This document shows positions 45,740 to 56,920 of a DNA stretch of 64,000 bases, one piece after another. The notes below the pieces were generated by a model, which saw only the letters and a program-made list of their open reading frames with translations, did not search any database and was not told the origin of the DNA. Origin of the DNA: Cavia porcellus (lineage: Eukaryota > Chordata > Mammalia > Rodentia > Caviidae). The translations under genes were made by a program, and so were the position numbers. The stretch is taken from positions 207,216,657-207,280,656 of the forward strand of contig NW_026947484.1 in assembly GCF_034190915.1 (NCBI RefSeq), given 5' to 3'. Within the stretch, counting starts at the first letter, position 1. Each line of letters starts with the position of its first letter.

Positions 45740-46690
45740 TTGTTATTGGTTACGAAGTGGTAGTCAATTTAACGCCAGCTGGATTACATCAGCATGCATT
45801 GAGAGAAGATGCTCCACCTGAGGAGGATTGCCAGGATAAATAGTTGGAGAAGAAGGGAGGTGTTGAGAGGGTTGATGCATTAAGGAGGTATTGTGGGTTC
45901 TCCTACAAGTTGTTGTCTGAGCTGTTGGTTCTCCTGGAAAAGCTCTGGTCCTCACATCGAGCATTGCTTCCTGGCCCCAGAGGGGAAGACATGTGCTACT
46001 TGGTCTCCAGGAGTAACTCGTCATGCTGCTTCCTGGCATGTACTGACTGTGTTTGTCTTTGGAGGAGCTCAGGGCCTCCGTGTTGCTGAGGACAGCTGTG
46101 GTGCTTTTCTGGACAGCCTCGGTCTTTGTTGTGAATGTGACTTCTCGGCTCCAGCGTAGAACCCTCATTCCACTAGCATAGTTCCTTCATCCTGCTGGCA
46201 TAGACTTTCTGGCTTCCACCGCTGAATCTTGGGTCTTCCTGGCACAGATCCGTAAAAGAGACTGGCGTGAGTCCTTCTTATGGGCTCTGGACCTCCAGTT
46301 GGACTCCTGGGAGGCATTGTCCTGTGCTCTGGGTTTTTATCTGGACTCATGTGGGACATTGCCGTGGGGTTTAGGCTCTTGACTAAATAATCTATGTCTT
46401 TGGTGTTGTGGATAGATTTCCTGCATTTTCCTGTGTTAACTTCCGGTGACCATTATGAAATTTTTATAAACTCCATGTCCTAATCCTAGTTGTTCTCTGT
46501 GTACAACTCCTGACTACAACAGCAATCATTGTCTCCACCAGCCCTGACTGTTTGGATTGGCTCAATAGGACCTTCTGAGGCACCTTCACAAAGGGACTAT
46601 CATCTGGGCATATGTCAGTGAGTTTTGTTCCTTTCATTTCAGGTTTTGACAATCTTGGTAATCAAAATGTCAGTATCTCGATTTTCACTT
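45740..46690. other. Unclassified GC-richer block
   Basis: Relative to its AT-rich surroundings, this block is rich in G and C with several CpGs. The minus strand is unusually open: 134 codons (45,764-46,168), 64 codons (46,165-46,359) and 62 codons (46,464-46,652), in different frames. None contains a motif I recognise. It may be an old LTR or transposon, or a decayed retrocopy of a cellular mRNA on the minus strand. No clear A tail or direct repeats were found. I do not assign a gene. Confidence 0.35.
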
Positions 46691-48369
46691 TATTTTAGAT
46701 ATGAACCGTACTTTTCCAGCGAGTAAGAATTTAATGAAGATTTGCTAGCATAGAACAAGCATTTAAAGAAGATTTCTTAAAACTAGGAGTATTTCTTGAT
46801 TACAGGACTGATATGGGATCCCCATCTCTTCATCCAAGTGTCATGCTTAGACACAGAATAATCTCAGAAATGCGATTATTGCTAATCAATTAAATGCTCT
46901 TTAAAAGCTTTAAATTTATTTTCTGCTATTGTATACAATTTATTTATCAAAGCATTTTATTGTTCCTGTGAATCTAAGTCCTAGAGTGTTAATGTTTCAA
47001 ATTATTAGCAATGATCTGTATTGATAGAGATTTCTTTCTTCCTTTACATTCAGCAACATAAAAATAGTTGCAGTATTTTAAATTTTTTGTCTCATGGCAA
47101 CCAAGGAACAACTAGAAAATTTCATCTACTTTAACAAATGATACTGAAACATTGGAAGTCTTATTTATATTTTGGGGAATACTTCAGTTGTGAGTTAGGT
47201 ATGTATCAGTAGATAATTAAGTCATTTTACTCCTCTCTATCTAGATGCCATATTTTTAAAATAGTGACACAAAATCTTTAAAAATGTATTCGATTTTATT
47301 CATGATTTAGACTAAAGTACTTTGGAATTAGATTTCATATGCAAATGATGTTACTTACTTCATTCCTGGGATCCCAATATCTGTTCCCACAAAGGATGCA
47401 CTGTTGACTGCATATGCCTGTGCTGTTCACCTAACGATTCTGACCTTGCCACAGATTTAAGCTAAAAGTTTAAACAAAGGACTTGATCTTCTGAGCACAC
47501 AGTTTTTCTAACTACAATTTACAAATACTAATATTTACTTATTTTGAAGTAATTATATGGATTAGTTAATGGAAAAAAGAGCACATATTTTAGATTTCCA
47601 TGAGATTTTTACTTTTTCTGCTTAAGCTTTTAAGATTCCTTCTTTAAAGTACTTTTTTAGTATGTCATGACTGCTTGTGTCATATCTTATTTGTTGTTTT
47701 GGTAATTTGGAAGGCACATGTTGGGCAGTGAGAATTCGGCATCCTCACTTACCTGTTGCTTATTGCTTTGGAGAAGAAAGTTTATTGATCTTATTTAATG
47801 ATCACTGTGAATACCTCAGGTTGTCACTACTTTTTATGTTGATCCGTTTTTCATTTAAACAACATTCAAAACTTACAGACTAAATTTTATATCTTCCCTT
47901 ACCCTTTTCATGACATATGGGAAAAACAATGATAAGCTAGTGATTGAGCCAAAATTTATCAGTTAAAGCTATTATATTTGTGTGTTGCTCATGTTAATAC
48001 TCATTTGTTGACTAAAGATTCCAAAAAATAATGGCACCATAGTACAAATATGAAAACTATCTAATGTTCTAAAGTGTATTTTATAATATTATGCAGAAAT
48101 GTTTTCCAAATTAAGTATATCCTTTTTTATCAATACAATCTTAATTGAAGTTTTTGCACATATACAAATAACTCTTTGTAAGTAATATGAGGTAAAACAC
48201 TTTTGTACAATATTGGAAACATTAAATCAAATACCACAAATTAAGCATCAAAAACAATTTGTAGTCAAGCAGTCCAAAGGACTGAGGATCACAATATTGA
48301 GGTTGAACTTTGTGTGTTATCTCAGTTATATATTTAACAGTTTGAGTTTAACCTGTTAAACAGAGATAG
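46691..48369. other. Unassigned AT-rich sequence
   Basis: No gene or repeat family is recognised. The 68-codon frame at 47,677-47,883 (plus) has no recognisable features. Confidence 0.5.
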
Positions 48370-48499
48370 TGCCTGGAGTAGAATATACAACATTAATCCT
48401 GTGAAGTTCTAGGAACACAAAATAGGAGAGAAATGTTCAATGAGTAATATAAAGAAAACCTAGAAAACATGAAGCAGATTCCAAGAGATTACCAGGACA

Positions 48500-49150
48500 T
48501 TAAAAACTCATGGAAAGCTGGCAAAACTGCTTGTAAGAAAGTAAGGATAGACTATCAAAACTTGAAGATATGTTTGCAATGTATGATCATGAAAGGAAAG
48601 AGCTCTTAAAAATAACAAAGAAACAGGCAGTAACATTACAAAGGCTAGAAAATGACAAGAGGATCTATAACAATAAAAATTTATTGTGAAGTGAAGAAGC
48701 AAGGGTAAAAACAAAGGAAATACAAAGATTATTCACAAAAATAAAGGAAAACTTCCCAAGCATAGGAAAAAGAAATGATATTCAGATGTACGAGGCATAT
48801 AGAACTCCAGCCACCTACAACCAAAACAGAGCTACATCCAGATATATAATAATCAAGATCCCAGAAATTCAATACAAGAACAGAATATTAAAATCCATCA
48901 GAGAAAAGAAACAGATCACCTATAAAGGAAAACCAATCAAAATCATGGGAGACTTCTTGACACAGACCATCAAATCAAGAAGATCTTGGAGTGAAGTATT
49001 CCAAGCCCTGAAAGAAAATATCCTCCAGCCCAGATTGATGTACCCTGTAAAACTGTCTTTATAAATTAGTGCAGAAACAAAATGCTTCCATGACAAAGAG
49101 GAACAGGGGAAATTCATGACACCAATCCTATCCTACAGAGAATACTGAAG
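48500..49150 (+). pseudogene. ORF1-type relic of the HAL1-like element
   Basis: The best-preserved open segment (48,786-49,061, 92 codons) reads AYRTPATYNQN, KNRILKSIREKKQITYKGKP, then RRSWSEVFQALKEN and RLMYPVKLSL. It aligns with the RRM/C-terminal part of the copy-1 L1 ORF1 at 2,217-2,480. Upstream sequence (48,560-48,780) matches the end of the coiled coil but is full of stops. The original protein would have bound RNA. Confidence 0.8.
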
Positions 49151-49189
49151 AACATTCTAGAGAGAGGAAAAACAATACCAGGATTTCAT

Positions 49190-50054
49190 CCTTAATTTCC
49201 TATTAACTTAATCTGAAGTCCTGTGTAACTTACAATGTTTTACCATGACTGATCTTATTTGAATCTGGTTTGTTAGATTACTGTTTTGTATTGGCAGGTT
49301 TTATTCAAATCTGTTTTGGTTGATAGTATCAAGTCTCAGAGTCTAGGCAACTATACTAAAGATGCCAAGATTCATTAGGATAACCACTCTGGTTTGATCA
49401 TTACCTGCTTTTGAAGTTTTACACTGTCTACAATGTATTATTTTTACTAAATTGTTATGTAGTGCTATATTGAATTATATTACACTTGATATAGACAATT
49501 CTATTGAAGATAACAAGAGACCACATAGTACTATTTTAGGTCACCTTGTACTGTGGTTTTATATGACTTTTTCATTTCATGTTTTTATAGGAATTTGTTT
49601 CATTTTATCTTGCTTTGTTTTGTTTTTCCCTCTAATATAGAAAGGATAGAAATATATTTAGAGACTCATGCATGCATAAAACCTATAAACAGATTATGAT
49701 AACTGGTTATATAACACATGATCAAATGAACAACTACTTTGAAGAAAAAGAGACACTATAATGCCCAGTGTTGATTCCATAGCATCATGATGTGAAATCC
49801 AGCAATACTATTATTCTTTGTTCAAAGTGATTTTAGTCTTTTGTTTTATATAATTTCAACATACATGAAGGTATGGACAGTTATTTTTAAGAGAATGAGA
49901 GACACTATGACAGCCATTGTGGACTTCCTTATTGTCTGGTCTTGAAGACCTAAAATGCCTTCCTTATCCTGTTCCGATCAGTTTTATATTATGATGTTTT
50001 GTATGAATTCTCTGTATATGAAGATATGGACAACTATTTGGAAGAAAACAAGAT
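49190..50054 (+). repeat. 3' UTR of the HAL1-like element, ~150-bp units (part 1)
   Basis: Repeated landmarks are purine-rich starts near 49,365 (aagattcattagg), 49,510 (taacaagagaccac), 49,745 (aaaaagagacactata), 49,893 (gaatgagagacactat) and 50,042 (aagaaaacaagat), spaced mostly 145-150 bases, with one longer gap. The same pattern makes up the copy-1 L1 3' UTR. Confidence 0.65.
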
Positions 50055-50383
50055 TGGGATTGGAAATCCCATTTATTCCAGCTATTCCACTTCTAGGCAT
50101 ATTCCCAGAAGAACTGAAAGCATCATACCACAGTGATATATGGGCACCTATGTTTATAGCAGCACAATTTGTAATCGCCAGATCTTGGAAACAACCCAAG
50201 TGTCCATCAACTGAGGAATGGATAAAAAAGTTGTGGTATTTCTATACAATGGAGTATTATTCAGCTATAAAGAAGGATCACATTGAGATATTTATCAATA
50301 AATGGGTGCAGCTTGAGACCATACTCATAAGTGAAATACATCAATTTCGCATGTGTGAATACCAAATAGTTTCCCTAATGTAA
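50055..50383 (+). pseudogene. L1 ORF2 C-terminal fragment (copy 2)
   Basis: About 109 codons stay open up to the natural stop at 50,381-50,383. They encode [53 protein letters not shown] and a final YQIVSLM. This is the C-terminal end of ORF2p only, without endonuclease or reverse transcriptase. The segment is intact where copy 1 is frameshifted, so this insertion looks younger. The upstream part of the open frame (49,955-50,054) belongs to the host element's UTR. Confidence 0.9.
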
Positions 50384-51542
50384 GTAATGATTCAAATATA
50401 TAAAAATATGTGGTAATCATGATTCCCCATTATGTGGCCTTGAAGCCTTATAAAGTTTTCACTTATTAATTAGAAAGGCTTTATTCTGGGCTTCTTGATT
50501 TGGAAATATTTGAAGCTATAGTATATGAAGTTTTATCCAAATATTTCAAGGAAAAAGACAGACACTATGGTAACTACTATTAAGTTGGGTTATTTGGTGG
50601 TGAAGCACTAGGTTGCTGAAACAGTCATGCTTTGACCTGTATTGTTATATTGTTATGTCCTGTTTTATCTCAATCTCTCCCTTATTCATTAAAAAATTAT
50701 TTAGTTATTTCTTATGTTTGTTTTAATTAAGGGGAAAATTTTTAAAAAATTAGGATATATTATAGTAACTTTTTGATTTCCTATTAACTTGGTTTGAAGT
50801 CCTGTAATACTCCCACGATCTTGTTTTGACTGATTAGACTCTGTTCCATTCTGTATGATAGTATCAAGTTTGAGGGTATAGGCAACTACTTTGAAGGCAA
50901 TAAGATTCACTAAGATGCCCATTCTGGTTTGACTATTGTCTCCTTTGGAAGTCCTGTAATGTTTACAATGCCTAAGTTTTATTGGTCTTGTTCTCTACTG
51001 TTTTGTCCAACTTTATAATATCTAATGAGATAGACAATTCTTTTTAAGGAAACAAGAGACAACGTTGATAACCATTGTTGATAACCTTCTACTCTGTTCT
51101 ACACCATGTGCTATGTCCATCCTTGGTTTTGACTGACAGCTTTGTTTTGCCATATTTGACTTTATTCTATCCCCCCGAAAAAGTAATAAGAACTAAGGGG
51201 TAATAAAAGCCAAAATGTGTAAATTTTGTTGTAACAAAGAAAGGGGAAAAAAAGAGCTCTAACGGATATAACAGCAAGTGTGTTTAGGGGTGTTAAATAG
51301 CTGACTATATCAATGTTTTTGGATCATTGAACACAGCTGTTTGCAGTCTCTCTGTTTGAATGTCCACTTTATATTCTTTGATATTGTGATTTGAGCAACT
51401 ATTTCTAAGATGATAATATGTAATCTATTAACTGGTGATTTCTTACTTTTTTTTTTTGTAGTTCTGTATTACGTGTACCCTTACACCACTTTGTTTTGTT
51501 TTGTGTTTTTCTCTTTTTCCTCTTAAATAAAATTTAAAAAAA
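50055..51542 (+). mobile_element. 5'-truncated L1 (L1 copy 2)
   Basis: It begins at gattggaaatcccattt (copy-1 position about 6,214) and runs to an A-rich tail at about 51,530. It is flanked by aagaaaacaagat (50,042-50,054) and aagaaaacaaaagat (51,543-51,557), a target-site duplication. The element into which it inserted continues on both sides. Compared with copy 1 its 3' UTR lacks about 280 bases, close to two of the ~150-bp units. Confidence 0.9.
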
Positions 51543-51557
51543 AAGAAAACAAAAGAT

Positions 51558-51674
51558 AATATGAAAGATAGTGAAGATCTCTGGTTGTCTTGCTTTGAAA
51601 TTTATGTCTCTTAAATTGTTTCTAATGTTCTGTTTTGTTATGTTTAATTTTACCCCCTTTAAAATAAAAAAAAC
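51558..51674 (+). repeat. 3' end of the HAL1-like element (part 2)
   Basis: Bases after the L1 (aatatgaaagatagtgaaga, then tgctttgaaatttatgtctc, then gttctgttttgttatgtt) carry on the ~150-bp-unit pattern interrupted at 50,054. They finish in an A-rich tail. Confidence 0.75.
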
Positions 51675-52771
51675 GTATTATCATTATGTTAGTAGAAAAA
51701 CAACTTAATAGACATTTGAATCTCGTATTTTACTTTCTAATGTGTCTTACAGAATATGTAGAAAAAGAATATTTCTAATGATGTATTAATTCATTGAAAG
51801 ATTGGTCATTTTTCACATTAGTACAACTACTGTAATATTAATTATTCAGTATGTATAATTTATTTGTCTATTGTGTTTTACTGTTATATTTGATGTGTTA
51901 TAGCACACTGATACCTGTTGCCTCATATATAATTCTAAAATCTAAACACTCAGACTAAAATTCACTACATAATTATATATAAATTCATTTGAGGCCAAAC
52001 TTGTGAAATTTTTATAATGTTTATTTAGCATACTTATTTATGGCTCTTCATATGCTTCACTATAACAGTATTACAATACTGTAACAATATTACAGCATTG
52101 CCTATAAAGTGAAATCAAAGATGCTGCTTAGGATATCATATAATAAATTACACATTTTGTGATCTTCTAAAAGTTGGAAACTGAGTACATGGGTTTATAC
52201 CTGGATATAAATATTTTGGATAAAAATTTGGATTTATGCTAAAAATTGTACTAAAATTAGTAAGCTTTATAGTTTTACATGAGGACAATAGTCAATGCCA
52301 TTAAAATGAGAAAGATTTCAAATTCCAGATTCTTTGCTTACTTGAATAGCCTATTTTTATGTCCTTAGAAATTGTCTCTTGAACCACATGAAACTTGATT
52401 CTTCTTTTGCAAATTTATTAAACATCTCCAAAGTTGTATATATTGTCCTCATTTCCTGACTATAATTAGCATAAAGCTGTCTTTCCATAATCACTAACAT
52501 TTAGAATTTCTCCAGAGTTTGTCAATTTTCCATAAAATTATGTCACTCTTTTTCCTCTCATATGTCAAGATTAAGTCCAAAGAGTTTTGCTTATTCACAA
52601 ACTTCAAACCTGTATTTGATCTCCTCCTCATGATTGTTATGGTCTTACTCTTACAGACTATTGTTTAAACCACATGAAAAAAGAAGAGACAGATTAAACT
52701 ATGAATGATGCATAAGGTCTTCATACTTGTCATCTAGAGATAAAAATAATATATACTCATTCCAGCAACAG
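51675..52771. other. Unassigned AT-rich sequence
   Basis: Nothing recognised over about 1.1 kb. Confidence 0.5.
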
Positions 52772-53077
52772 TTAATTCCCAAATGAGCTCTGTTTGCAGT
52801 GGAGACTGCTGTGGTTGTGCTGGTTGTTTTTTCCATCTCTGGCAACTAAACTTCCCTGAACTTTATTGTTGTCCTGAGTTACTGTTGCACTATATTCAAA
52901 ATTAGATGTTGTTTCAGACTCAGAACCAGTAGCTCTGCAGCTGCTTTTGCAAGAAGCTAGGCTGGCATAGATTCCAGTGGTTGAATTGAGACTTGCAGTT
53001 AAAATATGAGACCAATTGTATTTTCCATAATTGGAAATTTTGTAAATTAATTGTTTCATATCTATACAATGTAACAC
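52772..53077 (-). CDS. Orphan open frame, 101 codons, low confidence
   Basis: The minus strand is open for 101 codons from a methionine at 53,077 to a stop ending at 52,772. The product is rich in S, T, N and Q, with a C-K-S-S-C-R pattern mid-way and a short IYKISNYGKYNW stretch near the start. I recognise no domain, signal peptide or membrane segment. Local base composition is less AT-rich than the flanks and serine codons are varied, so it looks more like real or former coding sequence than chance. A tttttaaaaataattttag word immediately upstream on the minus strand could be a weak splice acceptor, which would make this a last exon. Other explanations are a piece of a decayed retrocopy or chance. 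No partner exon is identified. Confidence 0.2.
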   Translation of the reverse strand: MLHCIDMKQLIYKISNYGKYNWSHILTASLNSTTGIYASLASCKSSCRATGSESETTSNFEYSATVTQDNNKVQGSLVARDGKNNQHNHSSLHCKQSSFGN

Positions 53078-53171
53078 CCTAAAATTATTTTTAAAATAAA
53101 ATAAAAGCTATAAATTTAGAGAAGAGAAATTATCAGGGATATTTAAAAATAATATTTTAAAGCCATGTGGA

Positions 53172-53268
53172 GGGCTGGGATTTAGCTCAGTGGCATAAGC
53201 ACCTACTTTGCAAGCACATAATCATGAGTTAAATCCTCAGTACCAAAAATAAGTAAATAAATAACTAA
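53172..53268 (+). mobile_element. ID-type SINE
   Basis: It starts gggctgggatttagctcagt, has the B-box region atcatgagttaaatcctcag and taccaaaaat, then a taaa-unit tail. The flanks gccatgtgga (53,162) and atcatgtgga (53,271) form a short target-site duplication. Confidence 0.9.
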
Positions 53269-53419
53269 AAATCATGTGGAAATAGAATACCAACTTTACA
53301 ATATGCGAGTATATGAAAAAATTTAGATTTTTTTATAAAAAAGACTGAAACTATTTCTCTCTTAAAGCATTTATGATGGTAATTCTAATTTTGTTTTCTT
53401 TCCCTTCTTTATGTTATAC

Positions 53420-53523
53420 TGTTTTTTGTTCATTTTGTTTTGTTTTGTTTGGCACTGAGGATCAAACTCATGATCTCGCACTTGCCAAGAGGCACTTATG
53501 CCACTGAGCTAAATCCCTGACTC
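53420..53523 (-). mobile_element. ID-type SINE
   Basis: A gttttgttttgttttg tail is followed by ggcactgaggatcaaactca, tgatctcgcacttgccaaga and actgagctaaatccctga, the reverse complement of an ID element. It faces the ID at 53,172, about 150 bases away. Confidence 0.85.
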
Positions 53524-53529
53524 GACATT

Positions 53530-53800
53530 TTAAAATACTACATATTATATTTCTGTATATGAACATACTACATATTATATATAAATTTCATATAAAATGT
53601 ACAATTTTATATTTATATGTTATATATTTATTTTATATTTTTATATATGTATATTTTGTAAATATATACAATTGTATATAAAATATATAAATTGTATATA
53701 AAATACTACATATTATATTTCTCTCTATATATATATATATTTCTGTATATTTTTCTGTATATATTTCTGTATGTAAAATCCTACACATTATATTTCTGTA
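53530..53800. repeat. AT-rich degenerate minisatellite
   Basis: The word tactacatattatat occurs at about 53,536, 53,566 and 53,704, and as cctacacattatat near 53,780. Between them are attgtatataaaatatat copies and ttctgtatat words. The block is almost free of G and C. Confidence 0.85.
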
Positions 53801-54200
53801 AATGTTATGACCAGAGCACAAATTGAGCCATTATGTCCAACGAGAAGCCATGCATGTGAGACACAAGTGCATTCTTCTCTTCCCTACCAGACTTTTTGCT
53901 TGTCAGGATCTATAAATGAACAGAAATATTATTCTGCTTGCCAGCTAACAAATCCACTTATCTCAAGTTTGTTCCTAATGGCTGAAAAGGTATGATTCCT
54001 CGGTCAGAAAATAAAGAACTATGTTGCTTATGCCAACACTATTATTTAAGCAATAGGAACTTTATGTTGGTATCACCTAAATTCCACCCAAATCACAGAG
54101 AGCAGATACGGATGCTGCATTGAGGTTGTGTTGACAGTGATCTGATTTTAAGTTGAATAACACAAAGTTTAGAAATTTGAGTATAGAAAACTATTTTAAT
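53801..54200. other. Unassigned sequence
   Basis: Nothing recognised. The 62-codon frame 53,807-53,995 has no recognisable features. Confidence 0.4.
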
Positions 54201-54353
54201 TTGTTTTGTTGTTGTTGTTGTTGTTGTTGTTTTGTTTTTGTTTCTGAGACAGGGTCTCACTATGTAGTCCAGGATGGCCTGGAGCTCTTGGTGAGTACTT
54301 CCTTCTTTGATATGGTGAGTACTGGGATTACAGGTGTGCACCACCATACTCAC
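54201..54353 (-). mobile_element. B1-like SINE with (GTT)n tail
   Basis: A gttgttgttg tail (54,207-54,230), then gagacagggtctcactatgt, agtccaggatggcctggagc, actgggattacaggtgtgca and ccaccatact, the reverse complement of B1. The middle carries a doubled gtgagtact word (54,291 and 54,315). Confidence 0.9.
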
Positions 54354-54474
54354 TGAATTTCAAAAATCCTTCTGGAGGACTGTAAGGAAACTTCACCAAA
54401 TTTACCCCAGAGAAAGACATAATCTTGCTTTTTACCTTATAACTTTAAAGTATTTATTCCTATTATTTTGAATC

Positions 54475-56920
54475 TTTTTTATGGTAAGTATACATATCAT
54501 AAAAACCTGTTATCCTTATTCATTTTTAAGTGCAAAGTTCTATGATATTAAATTGATTCATGATATTGTAAAACCACCACAATCACCAACATGTCATCAT
54601 GGAAAACAGAGATTTTTCTGTCCATTAAATAACAACTTCCCAATTCGCCCTCCTGCTAACCTCTGATGACCAATTTTTACCATCTTCCTTTCTGTGTCTT
54701 TATTTTTAACTACTCTTAAGTTACATAAATAGAATTATGTAATATTTGTCTTTTTATGGCTGACTTACTTCACTTAGCACAATGATCTTAATTCATGGTA
54801 TAATATGCATAGTATTTCCTTTCTAAAGATGAATAATGTTTAATTTTATGCATGTAACACATTTTATTTATTCCTTCATCTGACAATAGACATTTGAGTT
54901 GCTTCTAGGTTTTAAGTATTGATTGATTAAAAATTCTAATGAAATATTAAGTACTTATTTTTGATAGGCTATTGTAAATTCACATGAGGGGGTTATCCCT
55001 GTCAGTAAAGTAGCTACAAGTTATCAACTTGTATTCTTTTATGATATTTCATTGCCTAAATATTTCATTTATATTTATGATATTCATTTATGATATTTCA
55101 TTGTCTAAATCAGAATATACTCATGCATTGCATATTCTGCTTGACTCATATTCATGTTTTTAATTGTGTAAAAATTTGCCATCAAATCTTTTAAATTTAT
55201 CTCTGTATATGAATTCAAGTGTTTATCTGGATCATTTTAATATAAGCAGGATAATTAGAACAATTTTAAGCACACAATGAAGATTACTAGGTCCTGGATT
55301 AACTTTATACAGTCATTTGAATTTTGAAACATTTTAATCCTTAATGCTCATTATCTAGACCACCAGTAGTGTAGGAAATTTTCAGGGACTTAGAGTTCTT
55401 GCTTGTTTCTTTGGTCCATTTTTGTATATTTTTTTTCCTAAATGACTATAAAAATCCTTCACATTTTCTGGGTGCTAATGAATGGTCAATAATATTTGTT
55501 GCATGTATTACTCTGATTAATGATTTTCTTTTCCATTGTTACTTTATAGTAATTGATTTCATTTGATGTCTTTTCATGATTATGTTATTATAAAGCAGCT
55601 AAATTAATCATTATAGTAATATTTTATGTCTGCTTCATTATCAATATCACATAATTATTTTGTTAGAGTATGGTAGCAAATATAACTGCAAATAGTTACT
55701 TCATAATTCTATAAAATCCAAGAATATTCCTTGACTATCTATCTTCTTTCATCTATTGTATAGATAACCAGCTACTCAAATCTGTTCTCTCCCTATAGAT
55801 CTGAAATAAATGTATCCATTACAACTTCCCGTATATAGATATATGTAGAAAACATATAACTCTTTTACTGGGCTTGATTTGGATAGATCATTTTGTATTT
55901 CTATTCTTATGCCAATAACAAAATCAGTAATTGTGTTAATAACAATCATGAGCATCAACAGAGGCAAATTTCCCCATTGTTTGTGAACTTCAAGGATGTC
56001 ATGCTATTTGCTTTTGTTGTATTCCATGCAAATTATAGAATTGTTGTGCTCATCTACCAAACAGTGTATTCAAAGTTGAATTAAAATATAACTGAATCTA
56101 TAGTTTAATTTAGGAAAAACAAAATATTTAGGTTGCTAAGCCTTTAATTATTTAAACATGTATCTTCATCGATATGATTTTCTAATATATGTTAAGTAAA
56201 TTTGAAATAGTCTCATAAAGATTTCACACATATTTTGTTATTTAGTTGGATTTATTCATAGTTGCCATGTTGTTTTGATACAATTAAAATATCTTTGAAA
56301 TTTCATTTTTATATGTTTATAATTTAATATATTACTCCTGAAATATTGAATTTTATTCTTTAACAGTAATTTTTATGGATTTTCTACATGATTTCAAGTC
56401 ATCTGTGTATTGACATATTTTTCTTCTTTTCCATATTCTGTAGTTTATTTCTTAATTTTGTCTTACTAGATTAATGTGAATATTGTGTACAGTGTAGAAT
56501 AGAAAGGGTATCTGTGGACCTCAACACATTTTGCCTGATTTGAAGGAAATGTTTTTGAGGTATAAATTGATTATTGCAATTTTAATAACCTCATTAACTA
56601 CCCTTTTGTAGTATACATTCTTTCCTCTTCATAAATTGTTAAGTTTTTCCTATTTTTATTTAGTCAAATATATGAGCTTCAATAAGACACTGAGTTTTAG
56701 TTGCCTGTTTTTCTTATTGGTGGACTTTATGTAATTGGAAGAGTGAATATTTAGTAAGTGACCACAGACACTGACTGTTGAACTGGATGTTAAACTTTGC
56801 ACTTTTCATTCATTTAGACTGTCAATCATATGATTCTTTACATTAATCTACTGATGAACTGAATTTCATGAGTGAATTTCCTAACATCAAACCAGATGCA
56901 TTTCTAAATTTTTCCAGGAG
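54475..56920 (-). mobile_element. Old L1M element, 3' half
   Basis: Read on the plus strand, it is the reverse complement of an old L1. The 3' end is ttatggtaagtatacatatc (54,479), ttcatttttaagtgcaaagt and gtctttttatggctgactta. The ORF2 end is gatgaataatgtttaatttt and ttattccttcatctgacaat. The reverse-transcriptase region lies near 56,380-56,880 (ttctacatgatttcaagtca, ctgatttgaaggaaatgttt, tcaatcatatgattctttac). All reading frames are broken. The left limit is well supported; the right limit (about 56,920) is where I lose the match. Confidence 0.75.
55036..55110. repeat. Short duplication within the L1M
   Basis: The word tttatgatatttcattgcct (55,038) recurs as tttatgatatttcattgtct (55,087), a near-tandem duplication with a period of about 49 bases. 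Confidence 0.8.

Larger units (their letters stand above)
48370..51674 (+). mobile_element. HAL1-like LINE (ORF1-type, no ORF2), split by an L1
   Basis: Starting near 48,370, decayed ORF1-type sequence runs to about 49,150 and passes directly into an L1-type 3' UTR at about 49,190 (the attaacttaatctgaagtcct word matches the copy-1 L1 UTR at 7,173). No endonuclease or reverse transcriptase sequence lies between. The UTR is cut at 50,054 by a truncated L1 and resumes at 51,558, ending in an A-rich tail at 51,660-51,674. The architecture fits HAL1, a half-L1 that depends on L1 enzymes. The alternative is an ordinary L1 that lost ORF2 by deletion or RNA splicing. Confidence 0.65.

Noticed and set aside
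45844..46159. Plus-strand open frames of 81 and 88 codons
   Set aside because: They overlap the longer minus-strand frame in the same block and show no domain.
53172..53268. tRNA gene
   Set aside because: A-box and B-box-like motifs are present, but the cloverleaf does not hold together and the A-rich tail and target duplications mark an ID SINE. The same applies to the other ID copies.
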